Origin: Planctomicrobium piriforme
GTDB lineage: Bacteria; Planctomycetota; Planctomycetia; Pirellulales; UBA1268
Assembly: GCA_945869735.1 (NCBI GenBank)
Contig: CAMBPQ010000008.1
Span: 1 to 64,000 of the forward strand
Length of the DNA: 64,000 nt
Direction: 5' to 3'
This document shows positions 33,643 to 42,066 of the stretch, piece after piece. The notes beneath the pieces are model-generated. The model was not told the origin of the DNA. It saw nothing but the letters and a program-made list of their open reading frames with translations, and made no database searches. Made by a program: the position numbers and the translations under genes. Each line of letters opens with the position of its first letter. Within the stretch, counting starts at the first letter, position 1.

Positions 33643-35367
33643 TCAGCTCTTGACCCTGCGGGCGAGGCCGCTGGCGAGCCGATCGAGCGTCACGCTGCGG
33701 TCGTCGATGCCGATGTGAACGCGGATCAGGCTCATGCCCGAGGTGTCGGCCAGGGCCTTCGCGAGCGCCTCGTCAAACTCCCCCTCGGTGCGGACCTCAT
33801 ACCCAGTGCCGCCGCCAAGCACCTGTGGGAGGAGTTGATACTGCCAGGGGTTGATGTCGTTAAACGATCCCTCGTGCAGCAACCGCTCGGTGCCGTAGCC
33901 CTTGTTGTCGAGCACGATTACCGTCACGGCCATCCCGCGACGGACGATCGTGGAGAGTTCCATGCCAGTCATCTGGAAGGCGCCGTCGCCCACCAGCACG
34001 ATCACCGAGAGGTCAGGCCGGGCGGTCTTGGCGCCGACGGCCGCGGGCACCGCGAATCCCATCGACGTGTAGTAAGCCGGCGCGATGAACTCGGTCTGGC
34101 CGCGAATCACAAGCTCACTCGAGGCAAACAGCGCGTCGCCGACGTCAGCGATCACGATCGTCTTGTCGTCGAGCGACTGGTCGAGCCGACGGACGAGCCG
34201 CGTGGTGGTGATCGGTGCGTCGGGCTCGAGGACGAACGGGCCGGCGGCGGCGGCCGGGCCAGGCGGCAGGGGCCGCTGCCTTCCCTTGGGCCGCGCCGCG
34301 GCGACGCCGCGAATGAAGTCGTCGAGCAACACACCATGGAAGTGGTGGTGGCTGATCCGCAGGTCGTCGCTGGTGGCGAAGATCGTTCGCATCGGATCGA
34401 GCTTGGCGGTGAAGATCCCGAGATCGATATCGGTGAGAAGCGCGCCGAGCAGGATGAGGCAATCGCTCTCCTCGACAAACTCCGTCACCTCCCGGCGACC
34501 CAGCGCCCCCTCGTAGAGGCCGATGTAAAGCGGGTGAACCTCGCTGACCACGCTCTTGGCGAGCATCGTCGCTGCGATCGGGATCCCGCTGGCCTCGGCG
34601 AGGGCCACCGTCTCGGCCTGCAGGCCATGGCGGTGCAGTTCGATGCCGGCGATGATCACGGGTCGCTGGGCGGCGTTGATGCGCCCGACCGCCTCCTTCA
34701 CCGCTTCCGCGAGCGCCTCGGGGTCGCTCTGTCGCGGGACGGGCGCGTAGGGGCGGATCTGATCGGGCACCACGGCGACCATGTCGCGGGGCAGTTCGAG
34801 GTAGACCGGCGCCTTCAGGCGGTGCGCCGTGTCGAGCAGGAAGTCGATGTCGCGGAAGGCGGTTGCCGGATCGATGATCTCCAGGCTGGCGGCGCAGAGC
34901 TTGTCGAAGACCTCGAGTTGCGTCCGCCATTCGCGAACACGATGGTGCAGGAGCGGGTTGTTGGCCCGTTCACCGAGGCCCGGGGCTCCGGAGATCATCA
35001 CCACCGGGCTCTTTTCGGCCGCGGCACCCGCGATCGAGTTGGCCAGCGACAGCCCCCCCACGCCGTAGGTCACGCACACCGCCCCCATGCCGTTGACGCG
35101 GGCGTAGGCATCGGCGGCGAAGCCGGCGCAGTCCTCACGGGTGCAGTTCACGAGGTCGAGCGGGCTCTTCTCCAACATGCTGTAGAAGGAGAGCACGTAA
35201 TCACCGGGGAGCCCGAAGACGTGGCGAATCCCGTAGTCGGAAAGCCGTCGGATCAGGTACTGCCCGATCGAGAGGCTCGTCACGCTCTCGGCACGCTGGA
35301 CCGCGGGCCGCTTTGCAGGGGGCGCGACTAGGCCGTTGTCGAGGCTCGAACGAAGGACGATCGACAT
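33643..35367 (-). CDS. thiamine diphosphate-dependent decarboxylase (PDC/IpdC family)
   Basis: 574-residue ThDP enzyme with the three-domain layout of pyruvate/indolepyruvate decarboxylases. The N-terminal Pyr domain (IGQYLIRRLSDYGIRHVFGLPGD) carries the cofactor-activating Glu in NCTREDCAGFAADAYAR. The central domain includes PVIIAGIELHRHGL. The C-terminal PP domain has the ThDP/Mg motif VLVGDGAFQMTGMEL...VLDNKGYGTER. It should decarboxylate a 2-keto acid to an aldehyde; which one cannot be read, and acetolactate-synthase-like chemistry cannot be excluded. There is a ~27-residue N-terminal extension. A small membrane protein gene lies 25 nt upstream on the same strand. Confidence 0.88.
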   Translation of the reverse strand: MSIVLRSSLDNGLVAPPAKRPAVQRAESVTSLSIGQYLIRRLSDYGIRHVFGLPGDYVLSFYSMLEKSPLDLVNCTREDCAGFAADAYARVNGMGAVCVTYGVGGLSLANSIAGAAAEKSPVVMISGAPGLGERANNPLLHHRVREWRTQLEVFDKLCAASLEIIDPATAFRDIDFLLDTAHRLKAPVYLELPRDMVAVVPDQIRPYAPVPRQSDPEALAEAVKEAVGRINAAQRPVIIAGIELHRHGLQAETVALAEASGIPIAATMLAKSVVSEVHPLYIGLYEGALGRREVTEFVEESDCLILLGALLTDIDLGIFTAKLDPMRTIFATSDDLRISHHHFHGVLLDDFIRGVAAARPKGRQRPLPPGPAAAAGPFVLEPDAPITTTRLVRRLDQSLDDKTIVIADVGDALFASSELVIRGQTEFIAPAYYTSMGFAVPAAVGAKTARPDLSVIVLVGDGAFQMTGMELSTIVRRGMAVTVIVLDNKGYGTERLLHEGSFNDINPWQYQLLPQVLGGGTGYEVRTEGEFDEALAKALADTSGMSLIRVHIGIDDRSVTLDRLASGLARRVKS

Positions 35368-35392
35368 GACAGCCTCCTTTGGAGATGAACGA

Positions 35393-35602
35393 TCACTTCG
35401 CGAGCCGTCGCCGCCGGACGGACAGCATCACGAGCCAGAAGCCGAGAAAGGCCGCCACGCAGCCGAGCACGACGAGCATCCGCCGCGGGTCGTGGTTGAG
35501 CCGCCACGCGCCGACGGCGTGGATGCAGCCCCAGACGGCGACCCCGATCATAATCCAGCGGATGATCCGCTCGGCTTCGGGTGGTGGAACAGGCGAGTCC
35601 AT
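35393..35602 (-). CDS. small two-TM membrane protein
   Basis: 69-residue protein with two membrane segments (IIRWIMIGVAVWGCIHAVGAW and MLVVLGCVAAFLGFWLVMLSV) and a basic C-terminus (RRRRLAK). No family recognised. I start it at ATG 35602 (MDSPVPPPEAER): the 60 upstream in-frame codons in the ORF track translate repeat DNA (SRSRLGLP twice) and are not credible. It precedes the ThDP decarboxylase on the same strand and may be co-transcribed with it. Confidence 0.6.
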   Translation of the reverse strand: MDSPVPPPEAERIIRWIMIGVAVWGCIHAVGAWRLNHDPRRMLVVLGCVAAFLGFWLVMLSVRRRRLAK

Positions 35603-35618
35603 GCCCCATTCTACCGGT

Positions 35619-35800
35619 CCCCCAGGAAGCCCCAAGCGCGAGCGCGGTGAATACGGCCACCACCCTATCCCGCTCCACACCACCCCCTCGCCCGCCACCC
35701 GCTTTCCCATCGCTTGCGCTCCGGGCTTTTTGGTTTCAGGAAGCCCCAAGCGCGAGCGCGAGGAATACGGCCCCTCACCCAACCCGCTCCGCCAGAAAGC
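35619..35800 (+). repeat. REPIN-like repeat, three half-sites
   Basis: Half-site 1 (AGGAAGCCCCAAGCGCGAGC, GCGGTGAATACGG), linker, half-site 2 (TTTCCCATCGCTTGCGCTCC, GGGCTTTTTGG), a second half-site 1 (TTTCAGGAAGCCCCAAGCGC) and a partial linker. The arrangement 1-2-1 matches that left of the RAYT gene. Confidence 0.82.
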
Positions 35801-35841
35801 CCACCCGCGGAAGCGGTGGGGGCCGTGCGGGGGAAGGTGTC

Positions 35842-35912
35842 AAAAAAAGGCCCCCGGAACGGCCCAGGGTCCAGGGGGGCTGAGAACCTGGACCGTTTCC
35901 GGGAGCGATTGG
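35842..35912 (-). terminator. intrinsic terminator of candidate sRNA
   Basis: On the minus strand CCCGGAAACGG pairs with CCGTTCCGGG (one bulged A) and, inside it, GGTCCAGG pairs exactly with CCTGGACC. The stem is followed by GGCC and seven T residues (35848-35842). This is the strongest intrinsic terminator I see in the window, and no minus-strand protein gene precedes it. Confidence 0.7.
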
Positions 35913-36020
35913 ACGATCGACGCCTTGAGGGCCACTGTCCCGACGTCGGCGGCGAGCATCCGTGCTGCCGGCGACATCGGGCGGGGTCGACCTCGAAAGG
36001 AAACCCCGTAGCCTTCAGGC
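35842..36020 (-). ncRNA. candidate small RNA, ~180 nt, undescribed
   Basis: A transcript starting about 7 nt after the -10 box and ending in the T-run would be ~180 nt. It is rich in predicted stems: GCCT-GA-AGGC at the very 5' end, CGGGGT...ACCCCG next, then a long hairpin GATGTCGCCGGCAGCA-CGGA-TGCTCGCCGCCGACGTC, then a GGAC...GTCC stem, and the terminator. No convincing ORF with a ribosome site lies within it. It does not show the SRP RNA, tmRNA or RNase P signatures I can check by eye; 6S RNA has similar size but I cannot confirm its central bubble. It lies between REPIN repeats and the divergent thioredoxin-like gene. Confidence 0.6.
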
Positions 36021-36026
36021 GAGGGG

Positions 36027-36055
36027 ACAGTACGGATCGTTTTTTTTTGGGTCAA
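36027..36055 (-). promoter_or_regulatory. sigma70-type promoter of candidate sRNA
   Basis: On the minus strand TTGACC (36055-36050), a 17-nt spacer containing A9, and TACTGT (36032-36027). Spacing is ideal and the A-tract in the spacer is unusual in this GC-rich genome. Confidence 0.65.
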
Positions 36056-36232
36056 GGCCGTTCCGATGCCCGTTCCAGGAGTAAGTTCTGCCCGTTGGCG
36101 GGGCCGCATCCAGCCCAGCCTGCCGGCATTCCGCCGGGTGCCGGCAGGGAGGTGTGTCGGCGCGGACTGGGAGGGAACGGGTATGATCGCCGCGCTCCCG
36201 ACCGGCAGCTGCTCAACCAAGGAGTTCTCCCG

Positions 36233-36874
36233 ATGGCAAACGCCGTCCCCCTGATCACCCCTGCGATTACCCCTGCGTTGCCAATCCCGTCCGCCGGCGC
36301 ACCGCCGACACCAGAGGCGTGGGCGGCCGCCTTCGCGGCGGCACTGCCCTACGCTGCGTTTCTGGAACGCCACGGCACAAACGAGCAGCGCGGGCGGTGG
36401 ACCGCCTTTCACGAAAAGGTCGTGCTCACTCCGGCCCAACGGCAGTTGCTCGGCGGCTTCGTGCGGACGATGCCGGTGCTCGTGCTCGCCGGCGCCTGGT
36501 GCGGTGACTGCGTGAACCAGTGCCCGATCTTCGCGCACTTCGCGGCGGCCGCGCCCACGATCGACCTGCGGTTTCTCGACCGCGACGTCTTGCCCGACAT
36601 CGCCGCCCATCTCAAGGTCTGCGGCGGACAGCGGGTGCCCGTCGCCGCATTCTTCAGTGAGGATTTCACGCCCATCCTCTTCTATGGCGACCGTACGCTC
36701 TCCGCGTACCGGGCCACGGCTACGGCCCAGCTCGGTTCGTCGTGCGCGTCCGGCGCCGCGCCGCCCCCGTCGGAGGCGATTGCCGCGGTCGTGTCCGACT
36801 GGCTCGACCAGTTCGAGCGGGTCCACCACATCCTACGACTCTCCGCCCGCCTGCGCGAAACGCACGGCGACTGA
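36233..36874 (+). CDS. thioredoxin-fold protein (WCGDC)
   Basis: 213-residue thioredoxin-superfamily protein. VLVLAGAWCGDCVNQCPIFA holds a CxxC redox motif (WCGDC), RFLDRDVLPDIAAHLKVCGG and the cis-Pro region QRVPVAAFFSEDF follow, and FYGDRTLSAYR closes the fold. An N-terminal Pro/Ala-rich tail of ~30 residues has no signal peptide, so it is likely cytoplasmic. The ATG at 36233 has GGAG 8 nt upstream. The ORF track's long 5' extension runs through the REPIN and the sRNA locus and is not coding. The next gene starts 2 nt after its stop. Confidence 0.8.
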   Translation: MANAVPLITPAITPALPIPSAGAPPTPEAWAAAFAAALPYAAFLERHGTNEQRGRWTAFHEKVVLTPAQRQLLGGFVRTMPVLVLAGAWCGDCVNQCPIFAHFAAAAPTIDLRFLDRDVLPDIAAHLKVCGGQRVPVAAFFSEDFTPILFYGDRTLSAYRATATAQLGSSCASGAAPPPSEAIAAVVSDWLDQFERVHHILRLSARLRETHGD

Positions 36875-36876
36875 CC

Positions 36877-37254
36877 ATGAACAGCCGCGAACGCTGGACG
36901 GTCTATCCGCTGTTGTTCCTCGCGATCGGGCTCGCACTCCGCGCCGTGGCGGTGCCGCCCGACAAGCTCTCGGTGAGTGTCGTCGAGGCCGGCCGGATCG
37001 TCTGCGGGGAGATCGTGATCGCGGCGGAAGACGACACGAAGCTCGTGCACGTCGGTCGCGTCAAAGGGGGTGGTGGCGGGCGGATCGAGGTCAACGATGG
37101 CACGGGCATCGTGGCGGTCGCGATCGGAACCGGTCCGGAAAGCCGCGACGGCGGCGTGGATTTTTTCAACGGCGAGGGGCGGCCGGTGGGGCGGCTCAGC
37201 CCTGGCGGAGCCTCCGCGGAAACTCCGCGAGACCCGGGATCCGTCGAAAACTGA
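36877..37254 (+). CDS. small exported or anchored hypothetical protein
   Basis: 125-residue protein. One hydrophobic N-terminal segment (TVYPLLFLAIGLALRAVAV) suggests a membrane anchor or uncleaved signal. The remainder is short beta-type sequence (SVSVVEAGRIVCGEIVI, IEVNDGTGIVAVAIGTG) with a Gly-rich turn (GGGGGR). I do not recognise a family. It begins 2 nt after the thioredoxin-like gene and is probably co-translated with it, so it may be part of the same envelope or redox function. The tRNA-Arg gene lies 2 nt downstream on the other strand. Confidence 0.6.
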   Translation: MNSRERWTVYPLLFLAIGLALRAVAVPPDKLSVSVVEAGRIVCGEIVIAAEDDTKLVHVGRVKGGGGGRIEVNDGTGIVAVAIGTGPESRDGGVDFFNGEGRPVGRLSPGGASAETPRDPGSVEN

Positions 37255-37256
37255 AA

Positions 37257-37330
<74 letters not shown>

Positions 37331-37339
37331 CTGACACCA

Positions 37340-37366
37340 ATCGTAACGGTTTTGCTGATCGGTCAA
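37340..37366 (-). promoter_or_regulatory. promoter of tRNA-Arg
   Basis: TTGACC (37366-37361), 15-nt spacer, TACGAT (37345-37340), placing the transcript start just before the mature tRNA 5' end. It uses the same TTGACC box as the sRNA and RAYT promoters. Confidence 0.5.
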
Positions 37367-37502
37367 CCGGACGGCGGCGAAACCCGCTGGCGGCCAGGCT
37401 GCCCGGGGGCTGGCGTCGTGTATCTTTGACAGAGAGACTCGTCGGGGCGGACGGCTCTGGGACGCTCCCCGCGACCGCGGGCCCATCCGCGGACGGTTTT
37501 TC

Positions 37503-38168
37503 ATGGCACACATCACACTTCGCGTCCTCCACGGCGCCGACCGGGGCCGGGTGTTCAGCGACCTTCCCACGCCGGTGACCATCGGCCGCGAGGAGGGCAA
37601 CTCGATCCAGCTCAACGACGAGCGGATCAGCCGCTACCACCTCAAGCTGCAGCAAGATAACGACAAGATCGTCGCCACTGACCTCGAGAGCACGAACGGC
37701 ACCAAGGTCAACGGCGAGGACATCCAGGTGCGGATCGTCCGCCACGGCGACATGATCTCGCTGGGGCGATCGCTCCTGCTGGTCGGTTCACACAGCGACA
37801 TCGACCGCCGCATCGCGGCCATCGCGGCAAAACACCCGCCGGCCGCCGCCGGCCGCGCCCAGGAGCTCGGGGAGCGGATGCGGCGGATCGCCGAGCAACA
37901 CTCCGACGTGATCGAAGACGTCTCGGCGGTACGGTCGCCGCTGTTGCCCTCGGGTCCGCCGCCGCTGCCCGAACGGCTCAGCCCGGCACAGTCGGCGGAG
38001 CTGAGCGAACTGCTCGAGTACGTCCAGAATGTCCTTCGCGATGCGAGTGAGGGGGCCGTGATGCGGGCCAACGCCGAGAAGGTAGAACTCGAGTTTTCCA
38101 ACTGGCAGGCCGTGCTCGAACTCCAAGCTCGCCTCGCCGAGTTGCTCCGCCAGATCGGCGAACCGTAA
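37503..38168 (+). CDS. FHA domain protein
   Basis: 221-residue signalling or scaffold protein. Residues ~5-95 form a forkhead-associated domain that binds phosphothreonine peptides: TIGREEGNSIQLNDERISRYHLKL contains the Gly-Arg, Ser-Arg and His positions, and DLESTNGTKVNGEDI the asparagine pair. The rest is helical with a Pro-rich linker (PSGPPPLPERLSP) and a C-terminal coiled-coil-like segment (ANAEKVELEFSNWQAVLEL). It would partner Ser/Thr kinases, none of which are in this window. It lies upstream of dnaE on the same strand, with a REPIN half-site between. Confidence 0.88.
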   Translation: MAHITLRVLHGADRGRVFSDLPTPVTIGREEGNSIQLNDERISRYHLKLQQDNDKIVATDLESTNGTKVNGEDIQVRIVRHGDMISLGRSLLLVGSHSDIDRRIAAIAAKHPPAAAGRAQELGERMRRIAEQHSDVIEDVSAVRSPLLPSGPPPLPERLSPAQSAELSELLEYVQNVLRDASEGAVMRANAEKVELEFSNWQAVLELQARLAELLRQIGEP

Positions 38169-38225
38169 TCGGGCGGAGCCTCCCGCCAGGGCGCGCAACC
38201 GCGCACGCGGCACGGCTCCGGTTCC

Positions 38226-38263
38226 CGACAGGAAGCCCCAATCGCGAGCGTGGGGAATACGGG
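38226..38263 (+). repeat. REPIN-like half-site
   Basis: CGACAGGAAGCCCCAATCGC, GAGCGTGGGGAATACGGG: half-site 1 in the FHA-dnaE gap. GCGC is changed to TCGC on one arm. Confidence 0.65.
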
Positions 38264-38312
38264 TCGCTGTCGGTGTTTGCTAGACTCTCGTCTCCCTTCG
38301 CGAGGCACACGG

Positions 38313-41300
38313 ATGAGCACGCAGTCGTTCGCCCACCTTCACTGCCACAGTCACTACAGCCTCCTCGACGGCGCAAGCTCGATCGAGCGGCTCGTCAACC
38401 GCACGGTGGAGCTGGGCATGAATGCCCTGGCCATCACCGACCATGGCAACCTCCACGGTGCCTTGGAGTTTTATGAGGCCGCGAAGGCCGCGAAGATCAA
38501 CCCGATCATCGGCTACGAGGCCTACATCGCCCCCGGCAGCCGCTTCCAGAAAGATGCGGGCAGCCAGCGGGATTCGAGCTACCACCTCACGCTTCTGGCC
38601 CGCGACCGCACCGGCTTCGCCAACCTGCTCAAGCTGGCCACGAAGGCCTATCTCGAGGGCTTCTATTTCAAGCCGCGGATCGACCGCGAACTGTTGGCCG
38701 AGTACGGCGAGGGCCTGATCTGCCTGTCGGGCTGCCTATCGGGCGAGTTCAGCCGGTCGCTCATCGGCAGTTCGCGGGAGCAGCGGGAGTCGCTCGCCCA
38801 GGCCCGCGAGGTGGCGGGCTGGTTTCAGAAGACCTTCGGCGACCGCTACTTCATCGAGATCCAGGACAACGGCCTCGACGTGCAGCGGCAGGTGACGGAC
38901 GTCGCCCTTGAGATCTCGAAGGAGCTTGGTATCCCGCCGGTGGCCACCTGCGACTGCCACTACGTCAACCGCGAAGACGCCGAGGCGCAAGACATCCTGC
39001 TGTGCGTCAACACCGGCCGGTTCCGTAACGACACCTCGCGGATGCGCATGGACTCAAGCGAGTTCTATCTCAAGAGCCCTGTGGAGATGCACGAGGCGTT
39101 CGTCGGCCTCGACCGCGGGCTGGTGTCGGGTGCGGTGAGCCGCAGCCAGGAGATCGCCGAGTCGGTTTCGATCGACCTCGACCTCGGCAAGCGACACTTC
39201 CCCGGCTTCGACGTCCCGAGTGGCCTGACGGCCTCAGAGGAGCTCCGCCGGCTCTGTCTGGAGGGTCTCCGTGAGCGGTATGCGAGCGTGCCCAAGCGCT
39301 GGGCCGGGGGCGTCGTGCCGGCCGACACAGCCACCAGTGAACTGCACGAGCAGGTGGTCGAGCGACTCGACCGTGAGCTCGACGTGATCGACACACTCGG
39401 CTACGCCAGCTACTTCCTCATCGTCTGGGACTTCGTGCGACACGCTCGGGAGCAGGGCATCCCGGCCGCAGCGCGAGGCTCGGGCGTGGGGTCGCTCGTC
39501 GCCTATTCCCTCTATCTCTCGCACGTCTGCCCGCTGGAATACGACCTGCTCTTCGAGCGGTTTCTCGACGTCAACCGCCGCGAGGCGCCCGATATCGACA
39601 TCGACTTCTGCAAGGAGCGGCGTGGTGAGGTCATCGACTACGTCAAGAAGAAATACGGTGAGGCGAATGTCGCGCAGATCGGCACGTTCGGCACGCTCGC
39701 GGCCCGGGCTGCAATCCGCGACGTGGGGCGGGCACTGGGCATGGCGATCCTGCGGGTCGACCAGATCGTGGCCCTCGTGCCCGACCAACTCGGTATTTCA
39801 CTCGAAGACGCCGCCGCGACTGGCTCGCAACTGGCGGCCGCCTGCGACGCCGACCCCGAGATCCGCGAGCTCGTCCATCTCGCCAAGCAGATCGAGGGCC
39901 TGGCCCGTAACGTCGGCACCCATGCCGCGGCCGTCGTGATCGCCGACCGGCCGCTCGTCGAATACGTGCCGCTGCAGCGGGTGACGGGCAAGGAGGAAGT
40001 GATCACGCAGTGGGCCATGGACGACGTCGAGCGGGCGGGCCTCATGAAGATGGACTTCCTCGGCCTTCGCTACCTCACCGTCGTGGCCAAGACGCTCGAG
40101 ATCATCTTCAACACGCAGCAGCAACGGCTGGATCCGTTTGCGTTCCCACTCGACGACAAGGCGACCTTCGCCACGCTTTGCCGCGGCGAGACGAAGGGCA
40201 TCTTCCAGCTCGAAAGTGGCGGAATCCGCGATCTACTCCAGCGGATGAAGCCCGACCACTTTCTTGACATCGTCGCCGTCAACGCCCTCTACCGGCCGGG
40301 CCCACTCGAGGGCGGCATGGTCGATGAATATGTCAACGTGAAGCATGGCCGCAAGCGACCCGAATTCCTTCATCCCGTCATGAGGGACGTGCTCGGTGAG
40401 ACCCACGGCGTGATGGTCTACCAGGAACAGGTGATGCGGATCCTGGAGCGGCTCGGCGGCATCGAGCTCTCGAGCGCCTACACCTGCATCAAGGCCATCA
40501 GCAAGAAGAAGCTGGAGACCATCGCCGCGTTCCGCGAGCAGTTCGTCGCCGGGTCGCAGGCCCAGGGGCTCTCCAAGCAGCAGGCGGAGGAGGTCTTCGC
40601 CCTGATCGAGAAGTTCGCCGGTTACGGCTTCAACAAGAGCCATTCCACAGCCTACGCCTTGCTCGCATTCCAGACCGCCTACCTCAAGACCCACTTCCCC
40701 ACCGAGTTCATGGCCGCCCTGCTTTCCGGTGACATCACGGGCCGCAACTTCAAGAAGAAAGACTTGCTCGTCGAGCACGTCGAGGACTGCCGCCGGATGG
40801 GTATCGAGGTGGCACCGCCCGACGTGAATGCCTCGGCTGCCGACTTCAGCGTGGCCGGGGGCCGGATTCTGTTTGGGCTTTCGGCGGTGAAGGGCTGCGG
40901 CGTGCAGGCCGCCGAAGCGATCGGCGTTGAGCGGGCCAAACGGGGGCCGTTCCGCGACCTGCACGACTTGTGCGGCCGGCTCGATTCTTCACTGGTCAAT
41001 AAGACGGCGATCGAGAATCTCGCGAAGGCCGGCGCCCTGGATTCGCTCGGCGGCCACCGCGGCGCATTGCTCGCCGGCGTCGAGCGGGCGATGGCGGCCG
41101 GCGCCTCGCAACTCGCCGACCGTAAGAGCGGTCAGAAAAACCTGTTCGCGGCCCTCGACGATCTGCAGCCGTTGGCGGCGGCCCCGACCGACCTCCCCGA
41201 TGTGCCCCCGCTCTCGGATCTCGAAATGCGGTCCAACGAGAAGGAGGTGCTCGGCTACTACATCCACAGCCATCCACTCGCCGAATTCCAGAGCGTGATC

Positions 41301-41945
41301 GATGCGATGTGCACCCATGACACGGGTGATCTTGGGGCGGCCAAGGCGAAAGACAACGTCGTGATCGGCGGCCTCGTCGCCGCCCTCAAGCTCTCCAACA
41401 CCAAGCAGGCCCGGCCCGGATCTACGCACACGCGGTATGGCATGTTCGACCTCGAGGACATGAATGGCCTCGTACGGAGCATCTGCTGGCCGGAAGACTA
41501 CGCGCGGCTCGGTGAGTACCTCCAGTCCGACGCCGTAGTCGTCGTCGGCGGATCGATCGACCGCCGTGCTGGCAGCGAAGAGACCAACCTCATCGTCAAT
41601 GAGCTGCTACCGATCGCCGACATCTGGCGGCTCCAGCCGCGAAGCGTCACGGTGAAGATCGTTGAGGGTGTGCACGACGCCGCGGTGCTCGACCGGCTTG
41701 CCGAGATCTTCCGCCGGCATCCGGGCAAGTCATCGCTGCGGCTGGTGCTCGACCTCGCGGACGGCTCGCGGGTGCTCATGGAGGCCGACCGCGACAAGGT
41801 CGGCTGGACGCAGCAACTGCACCACGAGCTCGTCGACCTGCTCGGCTCCGGCTGCGTGCGGGCGCCGGTGGCGCTGGGTGGCCGTCGCGAGGAGGGCCCG
41901 TCGCGCCGCGGCCGTGCCGGCCGTGCCCCCGCAGGCGCGGGCTGA
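38313..41945 (+). CDS. dnaE: DNA polymerase III subunit alpha
   Basis: 1210-residue replicative polymerase catalytic subunit. The N-terminal PHP domain starts FAHLHCHSHYSLLDGASSIE with the metal-binding His residues. The palm carries PDIDIDFCKERRGEVIDYV with catalytic aspartates, and ARGSGVGSLVAYSL lies just before it. The fingers include NVGTHAAAVVIADRPL, GFNKSHSTAYALLAF and the EQVMRI segment. The C-terminal part has the helix-hairpin-helix and OB-fold (NVVIGGLVAALKL...). The length is normal for DnaE1. The protein ends in a short Arg-rich tail (GRREEGPSRRGRAGRAP). I start at ATG 38313; the ORF's extra 21 codons cross the repeat region. Confidence 0.95.
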   Translation: MSTQSFAHLHCHSHYSLLDGASSIERLVNRTVELGMNALAITDHGNLHGALEFYEAAKAAKINPIIGYEAYIAPGSRFQKDAGSQRDSSYHLTLLARDRTGFANLLKLATKAYLEGFYFKPRIDRELLAEYGEGLICLSGCLSGEFSRSLIGSSREQRESLAQAREVAGWFQKTFGDRYFIEIQDNGLDVQRQVTDVALEISKELGIPPVATCDCHYVNREDAEAQDILLCVNTGRFRNDTSRMRMDSSEFYLKSPVEMHEAFVGLDRGLVSGAVSRSQEIAESVSIDLDLGKRHFPGFDVPSGLTASEELRRLCLEGLRERYASVPKRWAGGVVPADTATSELHEQVVERLDRELDVIDTLGYASYFLIVWDFVRHAREQGIPAAARGSGVGSLVAYSLYLSHVCPLEYDLLFERFLDVNRREAPDIDIDFCKERRGEVIDYVKKKYGEANVAQIGTFGTLAARAAIRDVGRALGMAILRVDQIVALVPDQLGISLEDAAATGSQLAAACDADPEIRELVHLAKQIEGLARNVGTHAAAVVIADRPLVEYVPLQRVTGKEEVITQWAMDDVERAGLMKMDFLGLRYLTVVAKTLEIIFNTQQQRLDPFAFPLDDKATFATLCRGETKGIFQLESGGIRDLLQRMKPDHFLDIVAVNALYRPGPLEGGMVDEYVNVKHGRKRPEFLHPVMRDVLGETHGVMVYQEQVMRILERLGGIELSSAYTCIKAISKKKLETIAAFREQFVAGSQAQGLSKQQAEEVFALIEKFAGYGFNKSHSTAYALLAFQTAYLKTHFPTEFMAALLSGDITGRNFKKKDLLVEHVEDCRRMGIEVAPPDVNASAADFSVAGGRILFGLSAVKGCGVQAAEAIGVERAKRGPFRDLHDLCGRLDSSLVNKTAIENLAKAGALDSLGGHRGALLAGVERAMAAGASQLADRKSGQKNLFAALDDLQPLAAAPTDLPDVPPLSDLEMRSNEKEVLGYYIHSHPLAEFQSVIDAMCTHDTGDLGAAKAKDNVVIGGLVAALKLSNTKQARPGSTHTRYGMFDLEDMNGLVRSICWPEDYARLGEYLQSDAVVVVGGSIDRRAGSEETNLIVNELLPIADIWRLQPRSVTVKIVEGVHDAAVLDRLAEIFRRHPGKSSLRLVLDLADGSRVLMEADRDKVGWTQQLHHELVDLLGSGCVRAPVALGGRREEGPSRRGRAGRAPAGAG

Positions 41946-42066
41946 CGCGGGCCGAAAAACTGCCGAATCGGGGCTGAACCTCGCATTGCCCCCATCCCGC
42001 GGCAGCACTAATCTCCATATCTGTGTTGGTGGATGTCTCTCGTCCCTCGCGTCCTGGGTGAACTCG

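Noticed and set aside
33631-35331. 566-residue plus-strand ORF opposite the ThDP decarboxylase
   Set aside because: The minus-strand frame has clear ThDP motifs. The plus-strand frame is a mirror ORF typical of GC-rich DNA with no motifs.
35842-36020. Identification of the candidate RNA as 6S RNA
   Set aside because: Length fits, but the long stem with a central open bubble cannot be shown by eye, so no family name is given.
35840-36829. 329-residue minus-strand ORF crossing the sRNA locus
   Set aside because: Antisense to the thioredoxin-like gene. It has no recognisable motif and would read through the promoter and terminator of the candidate RNA.
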